Assembly: GCA_025354165.1 (NCBI GenBank)
Contig: JANXNI010000016.1
Coordinates: 86,599 to 150,598 of the forward strand
DNA length: 64,000 nucleotides
Direction: 5' to 3'
Source of the DNA: Burkholderiales bacterium
GTDB lineage: Bacteria > Pseudomonadota > Gammaproteobacteria > Burkholderiales > Casimicrobiaceae
Both the position numbers and the translations under genes were made by a program. This document shows positions 35,815 to 46,211 of this stretch, piece by piece (position 1 is the first letter of the stretch; each line of letters opens with the position of its first letter). The notes beneath the pieces are model-generated. The model saw only the letters and a list, made by a program, of their open reading frames with translations. It searched no databases and had not been told where the DNA came from.

Positions 35815-35934
35815 AACCCTCAGCCGTGGCTCGTGCGATTCGTCGCGCCTGAACGCGTATCGTCGCCCGCCGCTCAACAATCAGGCGGAACCGCCGTAGC
35901 ATCAAGCGTCATTGCAATCGATATCTGGCACGCT

Positions 35935-37380
35935 ATGAATCACCCCGCCCTCTTCCGTAGCTGCGCCGCAGTGTTGCTGTGCGCCCTCGCAAGCGCCGTC
36001 GCGCAGGCGCAACCCAGCGACGCCCAGATCAAGGAAATCCTGACGCAGCGCATTGACGTCGACAAGCAGGCGGTCGGCCTTGCCGCTGTCATCGTCAACG
36101 GCGAACAGGTGCGCATCGTGACGCACGGTTTTCAGGGTCTGGACAAGGCAGCTCCGATCACAGCGGACACATTGTTCGAAGTGGGTTCCATCACCAAAAC
36201 CTTCACCGCGCTGCTGCTCGCCGACATGGTGGTCAATGGCGAACTGAAGCTCGACGATCCCGTGGAAAAATGGTTACCGCAAGGGCTGAGCGTGGGCGTG
36301 AATGGGTTGAAATTACGCGACTACACGGGCGCTCCGATTCGCCTGGTTGATCTCGCCACCCATCGCTCCGGCTTGCCGCGGTTACCGGACAACATGCCGA
36401 ACGGCACGCGCGCCGATCCCTATGTTGATTACCGCGAGCAGCAACTGCTGGTTTATCTCAAATCACGCGAAACCCTCGTCGAAACCGACGCCGGCAAAAC
36501 AACAAAAAAACGCGACGAGGCCTACGCGTATTCGAATCTTGGCTTCGGCCTGCTCGGCTACGTGTTAGCCCGCGCCGCAAACATGCCTTACGACGAATTG
36601 CTGCAAAAGCGCGTGCTCACGCCACTCGGTTTGACCTCAACCTACCTTGACACGCCGCGCAGTGAACTCGCTCGGTTCAGCGACGGGCACTACCTTGAAA
36701 AAGGCACCACGCTCAAGCAGGCAAAGCACTGGCGCTTCGACGTCATCGCGCCTGCCGGTGCACTGCGGATGAGCGCGAAAGACATGGGCCGCTATGCCCA
36801 AGCCGCGAGCGGTGCAATTGACACGCCACTGAAAGCCGCGTTCACGCTGGCACAAAAGCGCTACCGCGAAGGCATGGGGCCGATCAATCCGCAGGGCCTC
36901 GCATGGATTCTGGCAACGATCAATGACCGCGCAATCGTCACTCACGACGGCGCAACAGGTGGCTTCTCATCGACGCTGTGGGTCGAACCGGAGCGCAAGT
37001 CCGCTGTTGCTGTGCTGTCGAATACCGCGAGCCGCATCACTGACGTGGGCCTGCATTTGATGGAGCCGTCCATCCCGCTCGCGAACCTTGCGTCGATGCG
37101 GGCAGAAGCCGTTGCTGTCGACGCCAAATCGCTGGAACAGTTTGTCGGCACGTACGCGCTCAACCCGAATTTCAGCGTGACAGTACGCACCCGCGACGGC
37201 AAGCTATTTGCACAGGCAACTGGGCAAGGCGAGTTCGAATTGTTCGCGAAATCAGTCTCTGTTTTCTTCGCACGCGTCACACCGCTGGAGATCGCGTTTG
37301 AAGAGATCAAGGACGGCAAGGCGGGGCGGTTTCTGATTACGCAGGCAGGTCGCACACGACCGGCGCAGCGGGTGGAATAA
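35935..37380 (+). CDS. Exported class C beta-lactamase-like serine hydrolase
   Basis: 481 aa from ATG 35935; the longer frame from 35833 lacks support. A signal peptide ends near AVAQA (residue 25). The active-site motifs are SITK (VGSITKTF), the YSN triad (AYSNLGFGLLGY) and HDGATGG in place of KTG. The N-terminal ~330 residues are the catalytic domain, close to AmpC length. About 100 C-terminal residues (LEQFVGTYALNPNFSVTVRTRDGKLFAQ) form a lipocalin-like domain found in D-aminopeptidase- and esterase-type relatives. It may act on cell-wall peptides or esters; a resistance role is not supported. Confidence 0.88.
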   Translation: MNHPALFRSCAAVLLCALASAVAQAQPSDAQIKEILTQRIDVDKQAVGLAAVIVNGEQVRIVTHGFQGLDKAAPITADTLFEVGSITKTFTALLLADMVVNGELKLDDPVEKWLPQGLSVGVNGLKLRDYTGAPIRLVDLATHRSGLPRLPDNMPNGTRADPYVDYREQQLLVYLKSRETLVETDAGKTTKKRDEAYAYSNLGFGLLGYVLARAANMPYDELLQKRVLTPLGLTSTYLDTPRSELARFSDGHYLEKGTTLKQAKHWRFDVIAPAGALRMSAKDMGRYAQAASGAIDTPLKAAFTLAQKRYREGMGPINPQGLAWILATINDRAIVTHDGATGGFSSTLWVEPERKSAVAVLSNTASRITDVGLHLMEPSIPLANLASMRAEAVAVDAKSLEQFVGTYALNPNFSVTVRTRDGKLFAQATGQGEFELFAKSVSVFFARVTPLEIAFEEIKDGKAGRFLITQAGRTRPAQRVE

Positions 37381-37469
37381 CGCTTCCAGTTTGGAATGCC
37401 GAATTGACCGCACCCTTCGCAGCGCAGTCATTCTCGCGAAAGCGGGAACGACACACTTTGCACCAACGC

Positions 37470-38324
37470 CTAGCGCGCAGCCCCGCTTTTGGGTCGTAAG
37501 AAGCGCGGTACAAATCGCGCAAATCCGGTGCTCGCGACGGGCACTTCGTGATTCATCATTTCCGGCTCAGCCACCGCGTGAAAGTCGCTTTTTACGGTAA
37601 CTCGCGGCAACACCCGAAGCACCGCCGGTGATTGCGGCAATCGTGACGGAACGTCCTGTGCATAGGACGACACGATGCCCGGTTCGGTTTGCGCAAATCC
37701 ATGCGCAAACAGCCATGCCAGCAAAGGCTCCCACTGCTCGCGATCAATCTCTGTCACGCTGGCGGGCATATCGAAAATACTGAGACCATTCTCAACGGCG
37801 CGCACATAAATCTGCGAACTGCGCAAGCTGCACAGCCAGTTAAGTCCCACCGAAGCGGCCCAGTCGCTGGCGATTTCTTCGGCCTGCGTGCGCCGATCCA
37901 GCCGCATACCCACAGCTGCGACCTGACAGCGACCGCTCACCACGCGCGGATGAACGCGCAGCTCAGCCCAGCAGTCGGACGCAGCTTCACGGTCAAACAC
38001 CGAGCCTGAAACCGGGATCAAAATCGCATCCGCGACCATCGCGACTTTGGCCAGCGCGAGTCCGTGCAAACCACCCGGTGTATCAAGCACCAGATGCGTC
38101 GTACCGAGTGGAGGCCGAACGCTGCCGTTGGTTTCGCCGACCCATCCGGTGATCGCCGGAGCCGCACTGGGGCGTCGTTTCAGCCACACCCGCATCGACT
38201 GCTGGTGATCCAGATCGCCTAACGTGACCGTCGCGCCCACGCGTGCGAAATACGACGCAATGTGGGTCGCGAGCGTGCTTTTGCCGCATCCCCCTTTTCG
38301 ACTTACGAGCGCTACTGTAGGCAT
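37470..38324 (-). CDS. ParA-family ATPase (orphan)
   Basis: 284 aa from ATG 38324. It has a deviant Walker A (KGGCGKST) very near the N-terminus, switch region LGDLDHQQS, Walker B-like LVLDTPGG and the helix AVENGLSIFDM. These define a ParA/MinD-type partition ATPase without the N-terminal DNA-binding domain. About 70 C-terminal residues extend past the ATPase fold and contain Pro- and Arg-rich segments. No parB or centromere-like array is adjacent, so it may position a protein complex rather than DNA. It follows an aminotransferase gene by 64 bases. Confidence 0.88.
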   Translation of the reverse strand: MPTVALVSRKGGCGKSTLATHIASYFARVGATVTLGDLDHQQSMRVWLKRRPSAAPAITGWVGETNGSVRPPLGTTHLVLDTPGGLHGLALAKVAMVADAILIPVSGSVFDREAASDCWAELRVHPRVVSGRCQVAAVGMRLDRRTQAEEIASDWAASVGLNWLCSLRSSQIYVRAVENGLSIFDMPASVTEIDREQWEPLLAWLFAHGFAQTEPGIVSSYAQDVPSRLPQSPAVLRVLPRVTVKSDFHAVAEPEMMNHEVPVASTGFARFVPRFLRPKSGAAR

Positions 38325-38388
38325 AGTCTGAAGATTATTCTTCAAACTACTGATTTGCAAGCGATTTATCTGAAAATCGCTTAAAGAT

Positions 38389-39576
38389 TTAGCAGCCCGC
38401 TGCGAGCCCTGCCCTGAACCGCTGAATGCCATCGTCAAGGCGTGGCAACTCACTCGCAAAGCACCAGCGCAGATAGCCTTCGCCTTCATCGCCGAAACCT
38501 GCGCCGGGCGCGATGCCGAGCCCGTAGTCCGTGACCAGTCGTTTGCAGAAGGCGAGCGAATCCCTCATGCCATCGACTTTGAAGAACGCATACATGGCCG
38601 CAGGCGGCGGTGGCGCATGCACGCCAGGCAGCGCGTTGAGCGCGGCGCACAGGTGATCTCGTGCGGCGAGGAAGCGCGTTTGCGTACGAGCAATCACGGC
38701 GTCGCCGCCGCGAATCGCAGCGTCACCCGCACGCTGGATAAACACGGGCGAGCAAGAGGTGTTGTACTCAATGACTTTGCCCAACTGCTCGATGAACGGG
38801 GCTGGCGCGACCAGCCAGCCCAATCGCCAACCCGTCATCAGCCACGATTTTGAAAAAGTGTTCGCGCTGACCAGCCGATCATTGGCGTCACTGATGTCAA
38901 AGAACGACGGCGCACAGCCGGAACCGTCAAACACGAGCCGTTCATAGGCATCGTCAGCCAGAATCCAGATGCCATGCTGGCGACAGCGCGCCAGGATCGC
39001 TTGCTGCTCGTCACGCGTGAGCGTCCACCCGGTCGGATTATTCGGCGAATTAACCATCAGCATTTTGGTGTTCGGCGTCAACGCAGAGAGCAATTTTTCG
39101 AGATCAAGCTGCCAGCCCCGCTCTCCGAATTCGAGCGATACGCACTGCACGTTGGCCGAAAGAATTTTCGGAATCTCAACGAGATTTGGCCACAGCGGCG
39201 TGACGCATACCACGTGATCGCCGGGGCTCACAATGCATTGCGCCGCGAGCGAGAGGGCGTTCACGCCGGCGCTGGTGATAGCGATATTGTCAGCGATGAT
39301 CGGCGCGGCTGGGTTGGGATGCAGGCGCGCAAGATAATTCGCCACTGTTTCACGCAATTCGGGCAGGCCGAGATTGTGCGAGTAAAAAGTTTCGCCACGC
39401 GCAAGGCTGTCCGAGCCCGCGCTTCGAATGAAATCGGGCGTAACTTCATCGGGTTCGCCGAACCAGAACGTGAGCACGTCGCTGCGGCCAATTCCGGCGT
39501 TAGCGACTTCGCGAATTTTCGAGGCTCGCAGGTTGACGATGGCGTCGCGGGGGAGGAGAGAATAGGTCTGATGCAT
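38389..39576 (-). CDS. PLP-dependent class I/II aminotransferase
   Basis: 395 aa from ATG 39576. The PLP-binding Lys is in NTFSKSWLMTGWRLGW, preceded by MVNSPNNPTGW and DDAYERLVF, the standard Asn and Asp/Tyr contacts of fold type I. GEPDEVTPDFI near the N-terminus and LRWCFASE near the C-terminus (substrate carboxylate Arg) also fit. It belongs to the aspartate/aromatic aminotransferase superfamily; the substrate is not clear. The upstream frame to 39729 reads into the intergenic region and is not used. It is the probable first gene of a unit with the ParA gene. Confidence 0.92.
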   Translation of the reverse strand: MHQTYSLLPRDAIVNLRASKIREVANAGIGRSDVLTFWFGEPDEVTPDFIRSAGSDSLARGETFYSHNLGLPELRETVANYLARLHPNPAAPIIADNIAITSAGVNALSLAAQCIVSPGDHVVCVTPLWPNLVEIPKILSANVQCVSLEFGERGWQLDLEKLLSALTPNTKMLMVNSPNNPTGWTLTRDEQQAILARCRQHGIWILADDAYERLVFDGSGCAPSFFDISDANDRLVSANTFSKSWLMTGWRLGWLVAPAPFIEQLGKVIEYNTSCSPVFIQRAGDAAIRGGDAVIARTQTRFLAARDHLCAALNALPGVHAPPPPAAMYAFFKVDGMRDSLAFCKRLVTDYGLGIAPGAGFGDEGEGYLRWCFASELPRLDDGIQRFRAGLAAGC

Positions 39577-40095
39577 ATCGTAATTATCGCGATACACGCG
39601 TTGCGGGCGGCGCAAACAGTATTGGGCGAGTGTTCGCCAAAGGCACGTCGAAACAAATATCCAAAAAGTACGATAACCGACACTCCGATAATTCTGGAAC
39701 CGATGTAGCGCTGTGCAAATCACTGGCAACGCTCATACCAAACAGGTACGCTGCAACCTGCTCGGCACCTCGCCAAAGGCACCCTCGATTGGGCTCTCCA
39801 CTGATGTGCCGTTTACCTCTGGCAACAAATTCTGTAAGTCCCAGGAACGACAAACACATCTCATGACGAACACATAAATTTGTGTGCATGTCGTTCGATA
39901 CAAGTCTGGGCGGGCGCATGCACACACAGAGAAATACAATCAACCACACTTCTCGTAAGTAGGGACAGCTGGGTTGGTGATACTGCCAGATGACCCGGCA
40001 AGGGTCGACAAGACCACGAAGCGATACAACGCTGAACGCTGATTCCGTTATGCGTGCAAACAACTCAAGTTCAGCCTCATCAGCACGTCTGCACC
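39577..40095. other. Intergenic region between aminotransferase and diguanylate cyclase genes
   Basis: About 520 bases separate two divergent genes. I see no supported gene here; several short minus-strand frames (for example 39584-40102) lack recognisable content. A CACA-TAAATT-TGTG dyad near 39870-39885 is the only clear symmetric site and could be an operator for either gene. An alternative ATG at 40054 would extend the cyclase by 14 residues into this region. Confidence 0.5.
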
Positions 40096-41820
40096 ATGCC
40101 ACGCATCTTTACCTCCCTCCGCGCCGCGCTGCTCTTCCCGTTTGTGATTGTGATCGCTTTGGTGGCGGGAACGATTAGCCTGCTGTCTTACCAGACGGGC
40201 CTGAAAGCGGTCGACGAACTGTCCGAGCATTTGTTGCTTGATCTTTCGAACCGAGTTGGGCAGGCCACTACAAGGCAGTTGGCGAGCTCATCGGTAATGC
40301 TTAATGTTCTGGCGCCGCCTTTGGGCAAAAGCGATATTGATCCCGCCAGCGGAAGGTTGCTACCAACGACGATTGCGGAATTCGAGCAACGCATGTGGAT
40401 TGCATGTAATCTCTTTCGCGACGAGCGCACCTATCTGTACTACGGAACCAGTGCTGGCGAATTCGTTGGCCTTCAGCGTGGCGCGCAGGGACAGTTCGAA
40501 ATAAGAATTCGCGAGCAAAATGCGCCGTCTCGGACCACCTTTGAAACGACCGGACCGGGCGTGCGCGGACGCATAATTCGGTCAGACAGTTATGACCCTC
40601 GCGTCCGCCCGTGGTACGTGATGGCCTCTGAAAAGCACGCCCTAACGTGGTCTTCCGTGTATGTGGACTTCACGACTAAAGCACTGACGGTCACGCTTGC
40701 CAAACCTGTCTTCACGATGGACGGCTTGCAGCGTGGGGTGATCGCCACCGACATGCCACTGATCGAACTTGCCGAGTTTGTACGGGGTCTTCAGGTGAGC
40801 CAGACCGGGGTTGCATTCATCGTGGAGAAGAGCGGCGCGCTAATTGCGACATCGACACAGGAAAAACTGTTTGCCGAAAACGCGCAGCAGCCGACCCGAT
40901 TACGTGCAGACCAGAGCGCCAATCCGCTCGTACGCGACGCTTACGCCCAGCTGGTGTCGGGCGAGAGCGCAAACAAGAGCCACGTGCGCGGTGTCGAGAT
41001 TGCTCACCATTCTTTTAATAGCGGCAGCGGTCGCATTCACATGAGCGCCTCTGCGCAACGCGATGCTGCGGGTCTCGACTGGACGATGGTGGTGGCCATT
41101 CCGCGCGCCGATCTGATGGGCAATGTGCAGAAAACCATCACGCAAAACATCGTGATCGGTGTGATCGCCGTGGGTTTGGCCCTGGCGCTCGGTCTGTGGT
41201 TGATGAATCGAATTTCCGGAGACGTTTCGCGCTTGACCGACGCCACGCGGCGCCTGGCGCGAGGCGAGCGAACCGAGCGCCTGTTCAGCGGTCGGAATGA
41301 CGAACTCGGGGTGATTGCGACGGCAGTCGAGGACTTCAAGGATGGTTTGCTGGTCGACCCATTGACCGGAGCGCTGACGCGAAGCACTTTCGAGAAACGC
41401 TTCGCAACTCGCACCAAATTGGCCGATCAACACTTTGCGTTGATTTTCATTGACCTCGATCAGTTCAAGCACGTCAACGACCGCTTCGGGCATGCGGTTG
41501 GCGACGTTGTGTTGACTGTAGCTGCGCAACGTATTGCGGCTTCGTTGCGGACGGAGGACGTGCTTGCGCGCTATGGCGGGGATGAGTTTGTGGTGCTTAT
41601 GTCTGGCGTGTCGACAGAAGTCGAGCTCGCTGTCCAGATTGATCGACTATCGATAATGCTCGACGAGCCGATGACGATCGAAGGCAACGCTCTGCAGACT
41701 GGCGGCTCTTGCGGCGGTGCGCTCCACCCGTCGGAGGGGGCCACGCTTGACCAATTAATTCAGGTCGCCGACGCCCGCATGTACGAGCAAAAACGGTTAC
41801 GGGCTAGCAAGCGAGCCTAG
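40096..41820 (+). CDS. Membrane-bound diguanylate cyclase with Cache sensor
   Basis: 574 aa from ATG 40096 (MPRIFTS); an in-frame ATG at 40054 is possible. A helix at ~11-33 and another at ~350-370 bracket a ~300-residue periplasmic dCache-like sensor with YDPRVRPWYVMA, the typical Cache motif. A HAMP-like linker precedes the GGDEF domain: LVDPLTGALTRSTFEKRF, IDLDQFKHVNDRFGHAVGD and RYGGDEFVVL. The signature is intact, and an RTED inhibitory site stands five residues before RYGGDEF's core, so product feedback by c-di-GMP is expected. It should make c-di-GMP in response to an external small molecule. Confidence 0.93.
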   Translation: MPRIFTSLRAALLFPFVIVIALVAGTISLLSYQTGLKAVDELSEHLLLDLSNRVGQATTRQLASSSVMLNVLAPPLGKSDIDPASGRLLPTTIAEFEQRMWIACNLFRDERTYLYYGTSAGEFVGLQRGAQGQFEIRIREQNAPSRTTFETTGPGVRGRIIRSDSYDPRVRPWYVMASEKHALTWSSVYVDFTTKALTVTLAKPVFTMDGLQRGVIATDMPLIELAEFVRGLQVSQTGVAFIVEKSGALIATSTQEKLFAENAQQPTRLRADQSANPLVRDAYAQLVSGESANKSHVRGVEIAHHSFNSGSGRIHMSASAQRDAAGLDWTMVVAIPRADLMGNVQKTITQNIVIGVIAVGLALALGLWLMNRISGDVSRLTDATRRLARGERTERLFSGRNDELGVIATAVEDFKDGLLVDPLTGALTRSTFEKRFATRTKLADQHFALIFIDLDQFKHVNDRFGHAVGDVVLTVAAQRIAASLRTEDVLARYGGDEFVVLMSGVSTEVELAVQIDRLSIMLDEPMTIEGNALQTGGSCGGALHPSEGATLDQLIQVADARMYEQKRLRASKRA

Positions 41821-41852
41821 CGTTCGCGACGAAAAGCAGCTCGTGACCGCAA

Positions 41853-42482
41853 CTACTGTTTAAGCACATCGGCGCCTTTCGGTGGCACAAATGTAAAGGC
41901 GTCTGCGGACAGTTTGCCGTTTTTGGTCAGCGTGGTGAAGCGAATGGCATTTGTATTTTGCAGTGCATCACGCCATGACAATTCGGCGGGTTTCGAGGCA
42001 ACCATTGCGATGCGCAGTTCGTCCACCGATGCGTCCGTCTTGCGCGGTGTAGCTTCGACATAGCCAATCGACCCGCGCGACTCCAGCGTTTTCAATTCGA
42101 ACGATTTTTCTGCGGCAGCGGGATCAAGCAGCAGCGTCAAGGGCTGCTCGCTCAATGTGTCAGCCAGCTTCTTCGTTGTGACCTGATTCAAGTCTTCGTC
42201 GTATAGCCAGACGTTGACGCCGTCGCTAACGATGGTTTGCTTGTACGGCTTCTCGTAAATGAAGCGAAACTTACCCGGACGCGCAATGGCGAAGGTGCCT
42301 GCGGATTGGCGACTGACACGGCCATTCTTGTCGCGCACTTCCTGTGTGAAGGAGCCAGACAGCGAGGTTAAATCGCGCGTGTAAGCGCGGAAATCAGTGA
42401 GCGGGTTGGTTGGCGTTTGGGCATGCCCGAGCAGGCACGAAAACATCGCAATCGTCACCGCCGCAATATGTGTCGTTTTCAT
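41853..42482 (-). CDS. lolA: Outer-membrane lipoprotein carrier protein LolA
   Basis: 209 aa. A signal peptide ends at GHAQ (residue ~21). Family features are DLTSLSGSFTQEVRDKNGRVSRQSAGTFAIARPGKFRFIYEKPYKQTIVSDGVNVWLYDEDLNQVTTK and the closing hydrophobic strands. LolA shuttles lipoproteins from LolCDE to the outer membrane through the periplasm. It lies downstream of ftsK on the same strand, a conserved order in many proteobacteria. Confidence 0.94.
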   Translation of the reverse strand: MKTTHIAAVTIAMFSCLLGHAQTPTNPLTDFRAYTRDLTSLSGSFTQEVRDKNGRVSRQSAGTFAIARPGKFRFIYEKPYKQTIVSDGVNVWLYDEDLNQVTTKKLADTLSEQPLTLLLDPAAAEKSFELKTLESRGSIGYVEATPRKTDASVDELRIAMVASKPAELSWRDALQNTNAIRFTTLTKNGKLSADAFTFVPPKGADVLKQ

Positions 42483-42573
42483 CTAGATCAATTGGCTTTC
42501 TTTAACTGTGGGAGCGACGAAAACCGCGAATATGTCGCACCGCGCTTTCGCGGCATTCGCCGCACCTACAACG

Positions 42574-44958
42574 CTATTCTTCGCGCTTCGGCACAATCAC
42601 TTCGCGCTTGCCCATCGCATTTGGTCGTGTCACTATACCTGCGTTTTCCATCGCTTCAATCAATCGTGCCGCGCCGTTGTAACCAATGCGTAACCGCCGC
42701 TGCACATAGCTGATCGTCGGTTGTCGACTCTCGAGCACCGCCGCAACTGCCTCATCAAAACGTGGATCCTTTTCACCATCCTGTGACCCGCCGCCTCCGC
42801 CGGAGTTCGCTTCGTTCAGCGTCTCGGCGTCCGTGCCTTCGAGCACGCCTTCGATGTATTGCGGTGGCGCCTGCGCCTTCCAATGCTCTACAACGCGGTG
42901 CACCTCATCATCGGTGACAAACGCGCCGTGAACGCGGTTAGGGATACCCGTACCGCCCAGCATGTAGAGCATGTCGCCACGACCCAACAGCGCCTCGGCT
43001 CCCATTTGATCGAGAATGGTGCGTGAATCGATCTTGCTCGCAACCTGAAACGCGATTCGCGTGGGCACGTTGGCCTTGATCAAACCGGTGATCACGTCAA
43101 CTGACGGACGCTGCGTAGCGAGAATCAGGTGAATGCCCGCCGCGCGAGCCTTCTGCGCAAGCCGCGCGATCAGCTCTTCAATCTTCTTGCCCGCCGTCAT
43201 CATCAGGTCGGCCAGCTCGTCGATGACGACGACGATGAACGGCATTTCTTCGATCGGTTCTGGCGCATCCGGCGTCAGCGAGAACGGGTTGGTTAGCGGC
43301 GTGCCTCTGGCCTGCGCTTCGCGAACTTTTTGATTGAAACTGGAGAGCTGGCGAACACCGGTATGCGAGAGCAATCGATAGCGCCGCTCCATCTCGTTGA
43401 CGCACCAGTTGAGACCATTTGCGGCGAGCCGCATGTCGGTGACGACCGGGCACAACAGATGGGGAATGCCTTCGTAAATCGACAGCTCAAGCATCTTCGG
43501 ATCGATGAGCAGCAAACGCACCTGTTTCGGCTCTGCCTTGTACAAAAGCGACAGGATCATCTGGTTGATGCCAACCGATTTACCGGAGCCCGTGGTACCC
43601 GCCACCAGACAATGCGGCATCCGGCCGAGATCGCTCACCACCGGCCGTCCCGCGATGTCCTTGCCCAGCGCCATAGTGAGCAAACTTGACGAATCGTTGT
43701 AGACCGCACTACCGAGAATTTCGATCAATGCAACACTTTGCCGCTGCGGGTTTGGCACCTCGAGGCCCATGCAGGATTTGCCCGGAATCGTCTCCACCAC
43801 ACGGATGCTCATCACGCTCATCGCTCGCGCCAGATCCTTCGCCAGATTGACAATCGAATTGCCCTTGACGCCCACATCCGGCTCAATTTCGTAGCGCGTA
43901 ATCACGGGGCCCGGGTACGCCGCGAGCACTTTCACGGGCACATTGAATTCAGCGAGCTTTCTCTCGATCAGACGCGATGTGAATTCGAGCGTTTCACCGG
44001 AAACCACCGGTTGATCTTTCGGTAGCGGCTCCAGCAACGAGAGCTGCGGCAATACCGAATCAGGAATGTCCGCGAACAACGTAGTCTGCTTTTCGCGCTC
44101 GACGCGCTCAGACAAAACGACGGGTTCAAACGTCTCGACAATCCGGATCGGTTCGTGCGATTCAACACGTTTCGTTTCTTCGCGAACGTACAGTTCACGC
44201 AACTCCACTTCGGGCGCTGCGATCTCGTGGTCCCGCTGAATTTCGCGTACTTCTTCGCGTTTCTCCCGCCAGCTCGAAAAACCGTCCAGCACGAGGGAGC
44301 CGATCCATTCGCTCACGCGCAACCACGGAATTGCAAAGGCAAGGCTCAGCCCGACGAAAAGTAAAATGATCAACACAAGGGTGCTGGGTACGAAGCCAAT
44401 CACGCGAAGCAGCGGAAACGCGAGCGTCTGCCCGAGTGCGCCGCCCGCCCCTTGCGGCAAACCGGCGAAGATGCGGTGCATTGCCAACGCCTCCAGCGTG
44501 CCGCTGCCGAGTAGCAGTAGCAGAAGACCAGCGACGCGCCACGGAAGCCCCAGAGTTGCCGTTTGATCCGCGCTCTCGTCATCCGGCGAAACAGGCGAAC
44601 GGGCAGCCGATTTTGGCTTCGGCGGCATCGCCCGCCACACCGCGAGCGCGGCGAACACGACCAGCCACCAGACGGTTGCGCCGAGTACAAAGTATCCGAT
44701 GTCACTGAGCCATGCACCCGTGGCGCCCAGCCAATTTTTAACGCGCGGCGCAGTGCCTGTCGTGGACCATGCTGGGTCGGCCGCGCTAAAGCTCGCGAAC
44801 GCAATCACCGCAAACAGAACAGCTGACATGGCGATCAGCCAGACGATCCAGCGGCGCAGCGCCGTCAGTCGCGACGATGCGGGCGTGCTGGTTCGTGCAG
44901 ATCGAACCCGCCGATTTCCCGGTGCACGAAAAACGAAACTCTTGATGCGCTCAATCAT
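42574..44958 (-). CDS. ftsK: DNA translocase FtsK
   Basis: 794 aa. The N-terminal ~210 residues hold four to five membrane helices, shorter than E. coli FtsK and with a reduced linker rich in Glu (about 215-300). The motor has [21 protein letters not shown] (Walker A) and [19 protein letters not shown] (Walker B), and [26 protein letters not shown]. The C-terminal gamma winged-helix ([41 protein letters not shown]) reads KOPS sites. It pumps DNA at the septum and activates XerCD. Total length is typical of SpoIIIE/short FtsK proteins. Confidence 0.96.
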   Translation of the reverse strand: MIERIKSFVFRAPGNRRVRSARTSTPASSRLTALRRWIVWLIAMSAVLFAVIAFASFSAADPAWSTTGTAPRVKNWLGATGAWLSDIGYFVLGATVWWLVVFAALAVWRAMPPKPKSAARSPVSPDDESADQTATLGLPWRVAGLLLLLLGSGTLEALAMHRIFAGLPQGAGGALGQTLAFPLLRVIGFVPSTLVLIILLFVGLSLAFAIPWLRVSEWIGSLVLDGFSSWREKREEVREIQRDHEIAAPEVELRELYVREETKRVESHEPIRIVETFEPVVLSERVEREKQTTLFADIPDSVLPQLSLLEPLPKDQPVVSGETLEFTSRLIERKLAEFNVPVKVLAAYPGPVITRYEIEPDVGVKGNSIVNLAKDLARAMSVMSIRVVETIPGKSCMGLEVPNPQRQSVALIEILGSAVYNDSSSLLTMALGKDIAGRPVVSDLGRMPHCLVAGTTGSGKSVGINQMILSLLYKAEPKQVRLLLIDPKMLELSIYEGIPHLLCPVVTDMRLAANGLNWCVNEMERRYRLLSHTGVRQLSSFNQKVREAQARGTPLTNPFSLTPDAPEPIEEMPFIVVVIDELADLMMTAGKKIEELIARLAQKARAAGIHLILATQRPSVDVITGLIKANVPTRIAFQVASKIDSRTILDQMGAEALLGRGDMLYMLGGTGIPNRVHGAFVTDDEVHRVVEHWKAQAPPQYIEGVLEGTDAETLNEANSGGGGGSQDGEKDPRFDEAVAAVLESRQPTISYVQRRLRIGYNGAARLIEAMENAGIVTRPNAMGKREVIVPKREE

Positions 44959-44984
44959 CGCGCTATTTTATTTCGCAGCGCAAC

Positions 44985-45018
44985 AAAAAAGGCGCCGTGC
45001 ATTCACAGGGCGCCTTTT
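44985..45018 (-). terminator. Intrinsic terminator after the cytochrome c pair
   Basis: GGCGCC arms at 44991-44996 and 45009-45014 (extended by A/T pairs) enclose a 12-base loop. On the minus strand the stem is followed by six Ts (44990-44985). It lies 20 bases beyond the stop of the second cytochrome gene and before ftsK, so it should insulate the two. Confidence 0.75.
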
Positions 45019-45037
45019 CCCGAAACGACCCTTGGAA

Positions 45038-45358
45038 TCAATATTTGCTGCTCAGCGCTGATTTTTGAGACGAAAAATACGCGGCAACGTTTTCGATGTC
45101 TTTCTTTGACAACGTGGCAGCGAAGCCCTTCATGATCGCGTTGTTACGGTCGCCCGACTTGTAATCCCGCAACGCTTTGGCGAGGTAATCGGGATGTTGC
45201 CCGGCCAGACGAGGGTAATTGACGTCGGTGCTGTTGCCATCAACGCCGTGGCAGGCGGAACACACTTCTTTAGCTTTCGCAGCGCCAGCAGCGATGTCAG
45301 CGGCAGACGCAGCACTGGTCAAAGCGACACATGCCAAAACGGTGGCTAGCGTTTTCAT
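45038..45358 (-). CDS. Small monohaem c-type cytochrome
   Basis: 106 aa. A signal peptide ends near residue 20 (ASAADI). The haem site CSACH is at residues 33-37. The pattern GVDGNSTDVNYPRLAGQHPDYLAKALRDYKSGDRNN is that of cytochrome c4/c553-type electron carriers. The axial Met is probably in AIMKGFA. Its start overlaps the stop of the preceding cytochrome gene (TAATG), so the two are made together as a pair resembling a split di-haem cytochrome c4. Confidence 0.9.
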   Translation of the reverse strand: MKTLATVLACVALTSAASAADIAAGAAKAKEVCSACHGVDGNSTDVNYPRLAGQHPDYLAKALRDYKSGDRNNAIMKGFAATLSKKDIENVAAYFSSQKSALSSKY

Positions 45359-45702
45359 TATTTGGCCTCCGCGTAATAAGCGGCTAAATCGGCCATATCT
45401 TGATCCGACAGCGACCCGGCGATACCGCGCATGCTGGGGTGTTTGCGGTCACCCGATTTATAGGCTTTGAGCGCACTCACGAAGTACGTCGAATGCTGGC
45501 CCGCGATTCTGGGCACTTGATAGACCTCCGGATAGGCGGTACGCCAGCCTTCGATGCCGTGGCAGCCCTGGCACATTCGAACTTTTTGAGCGCCGACTTT
45601 AGCGTCGCCAGTGGGGGCCTGAGCCGATGCCGTCGTGCCTGTGACACTGACCAGGGCAATGAGAACAGCGATGCTGAGGGCTTTTAACGCGTTGCGTTTC
45701 AT
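45358..45702 (-). CDS. Small monohaem c-type cytochrome, partner of the downstream gene
   Basis: 114 aa. A signal peptide ends around residue 28 (ASAQ). The haem site CQGCH is at residues 44-48; the axial Met is likely in HPSMRGIAGSL. PRIAGQHSTYFVSALKAYKSGDRKHPSM parallels the downstream protein, so the pair probably arose by duplication. Both should be periplasmic electron carriers. The terminal acceptor or donor is not encoded nearby. It is divergent from trxA. Confidence 0.9.
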   Translation of the reverse strand: MKRNALKALSIAVLIALVSVTGTTASAQAPTGDAKVGAQKVRMCQGCHGIEGWRTAYPEVYQVPRIAGQHSTYFVSALKAYKSGDRKHPSMRGIAGSLSDQDMADLAAYYAEAK

Positions 45703-45858
45703 GAGATCGTGATGCTGAAAGTTTCTGGGAAATCCAACCGATTATAGAGGGGTCAGTCCGGTATGGTGAGCCGATACCCCTTGAAACGGTCGGCACGGAC
45801 TTCAACTACTATTCGTATTCTTTGCCAGCCTTTCAGAGCAATCAGGAGCAGAAACCTC

Positions 45859-46185
45859 ATGAGCGACAACATTACACACGTTACCGACGCCACCTTTGAT
45901 ATGGACGTTTTAAAGTCCGGCACCCCCGTACTGGTGGACTTTTGGGCCGAATGGTGTGGCCCGTGCAAGATGATTGGCCCGATTCTGGAAGAAGTGGCCG
46001 TGAGCCACGCTGGCAAGGTCAAGATCGCCAAAGTAGACGTCGATGACAACCGCGAAATCGCTGCCAAGTACGGAATTCGCGGTATCCCGACGCTCATGCT
46101 GTTCAAAAACGGCGAGCTGGCCGCGCAAAAAGTGGGCGCGTTGTCCAAAGCCCAATTGACGGCCTTTGTTGACAGCAACGTCTAA
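45859..46185 (+). CDS. trxA: Thioredoxin
   Basis: 108 aa from ATG 45859. The active site WCGPC is at residues 32-36, the cis-Pro in RGIPTLMLF, and Asp in [11 protein letters not shown] is as in E. coli TrxA. It reduces disulfides in the cytoplasm. It precedes rho by 211 bases, a gene order kept in many beta- and gammaproteobacteria. Confidence 0.97.
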   Translation: MSDNITHVTDATFDMDVLKSGTPVLVDFWAEWCGPCKMIGPILEEVAVSHAGKVKIAKVDVDDNREIAAKYGIRGIPTLMLFKNGELAAQKVGALSKAQLTAFVDSNV

Positions 46186-46211
46186 CACCGTCACAATTCG
46201 TTCCGTTATGT

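Noticed and set aside
36133..37380. Calling the hydrolase a resistance beta-lactamase
   Set aside because: Although SxxK and YxN are present, the third motif is HDG and a C-terminal lipocalin-like domain is attached, as in peptidase and esterase relatives.
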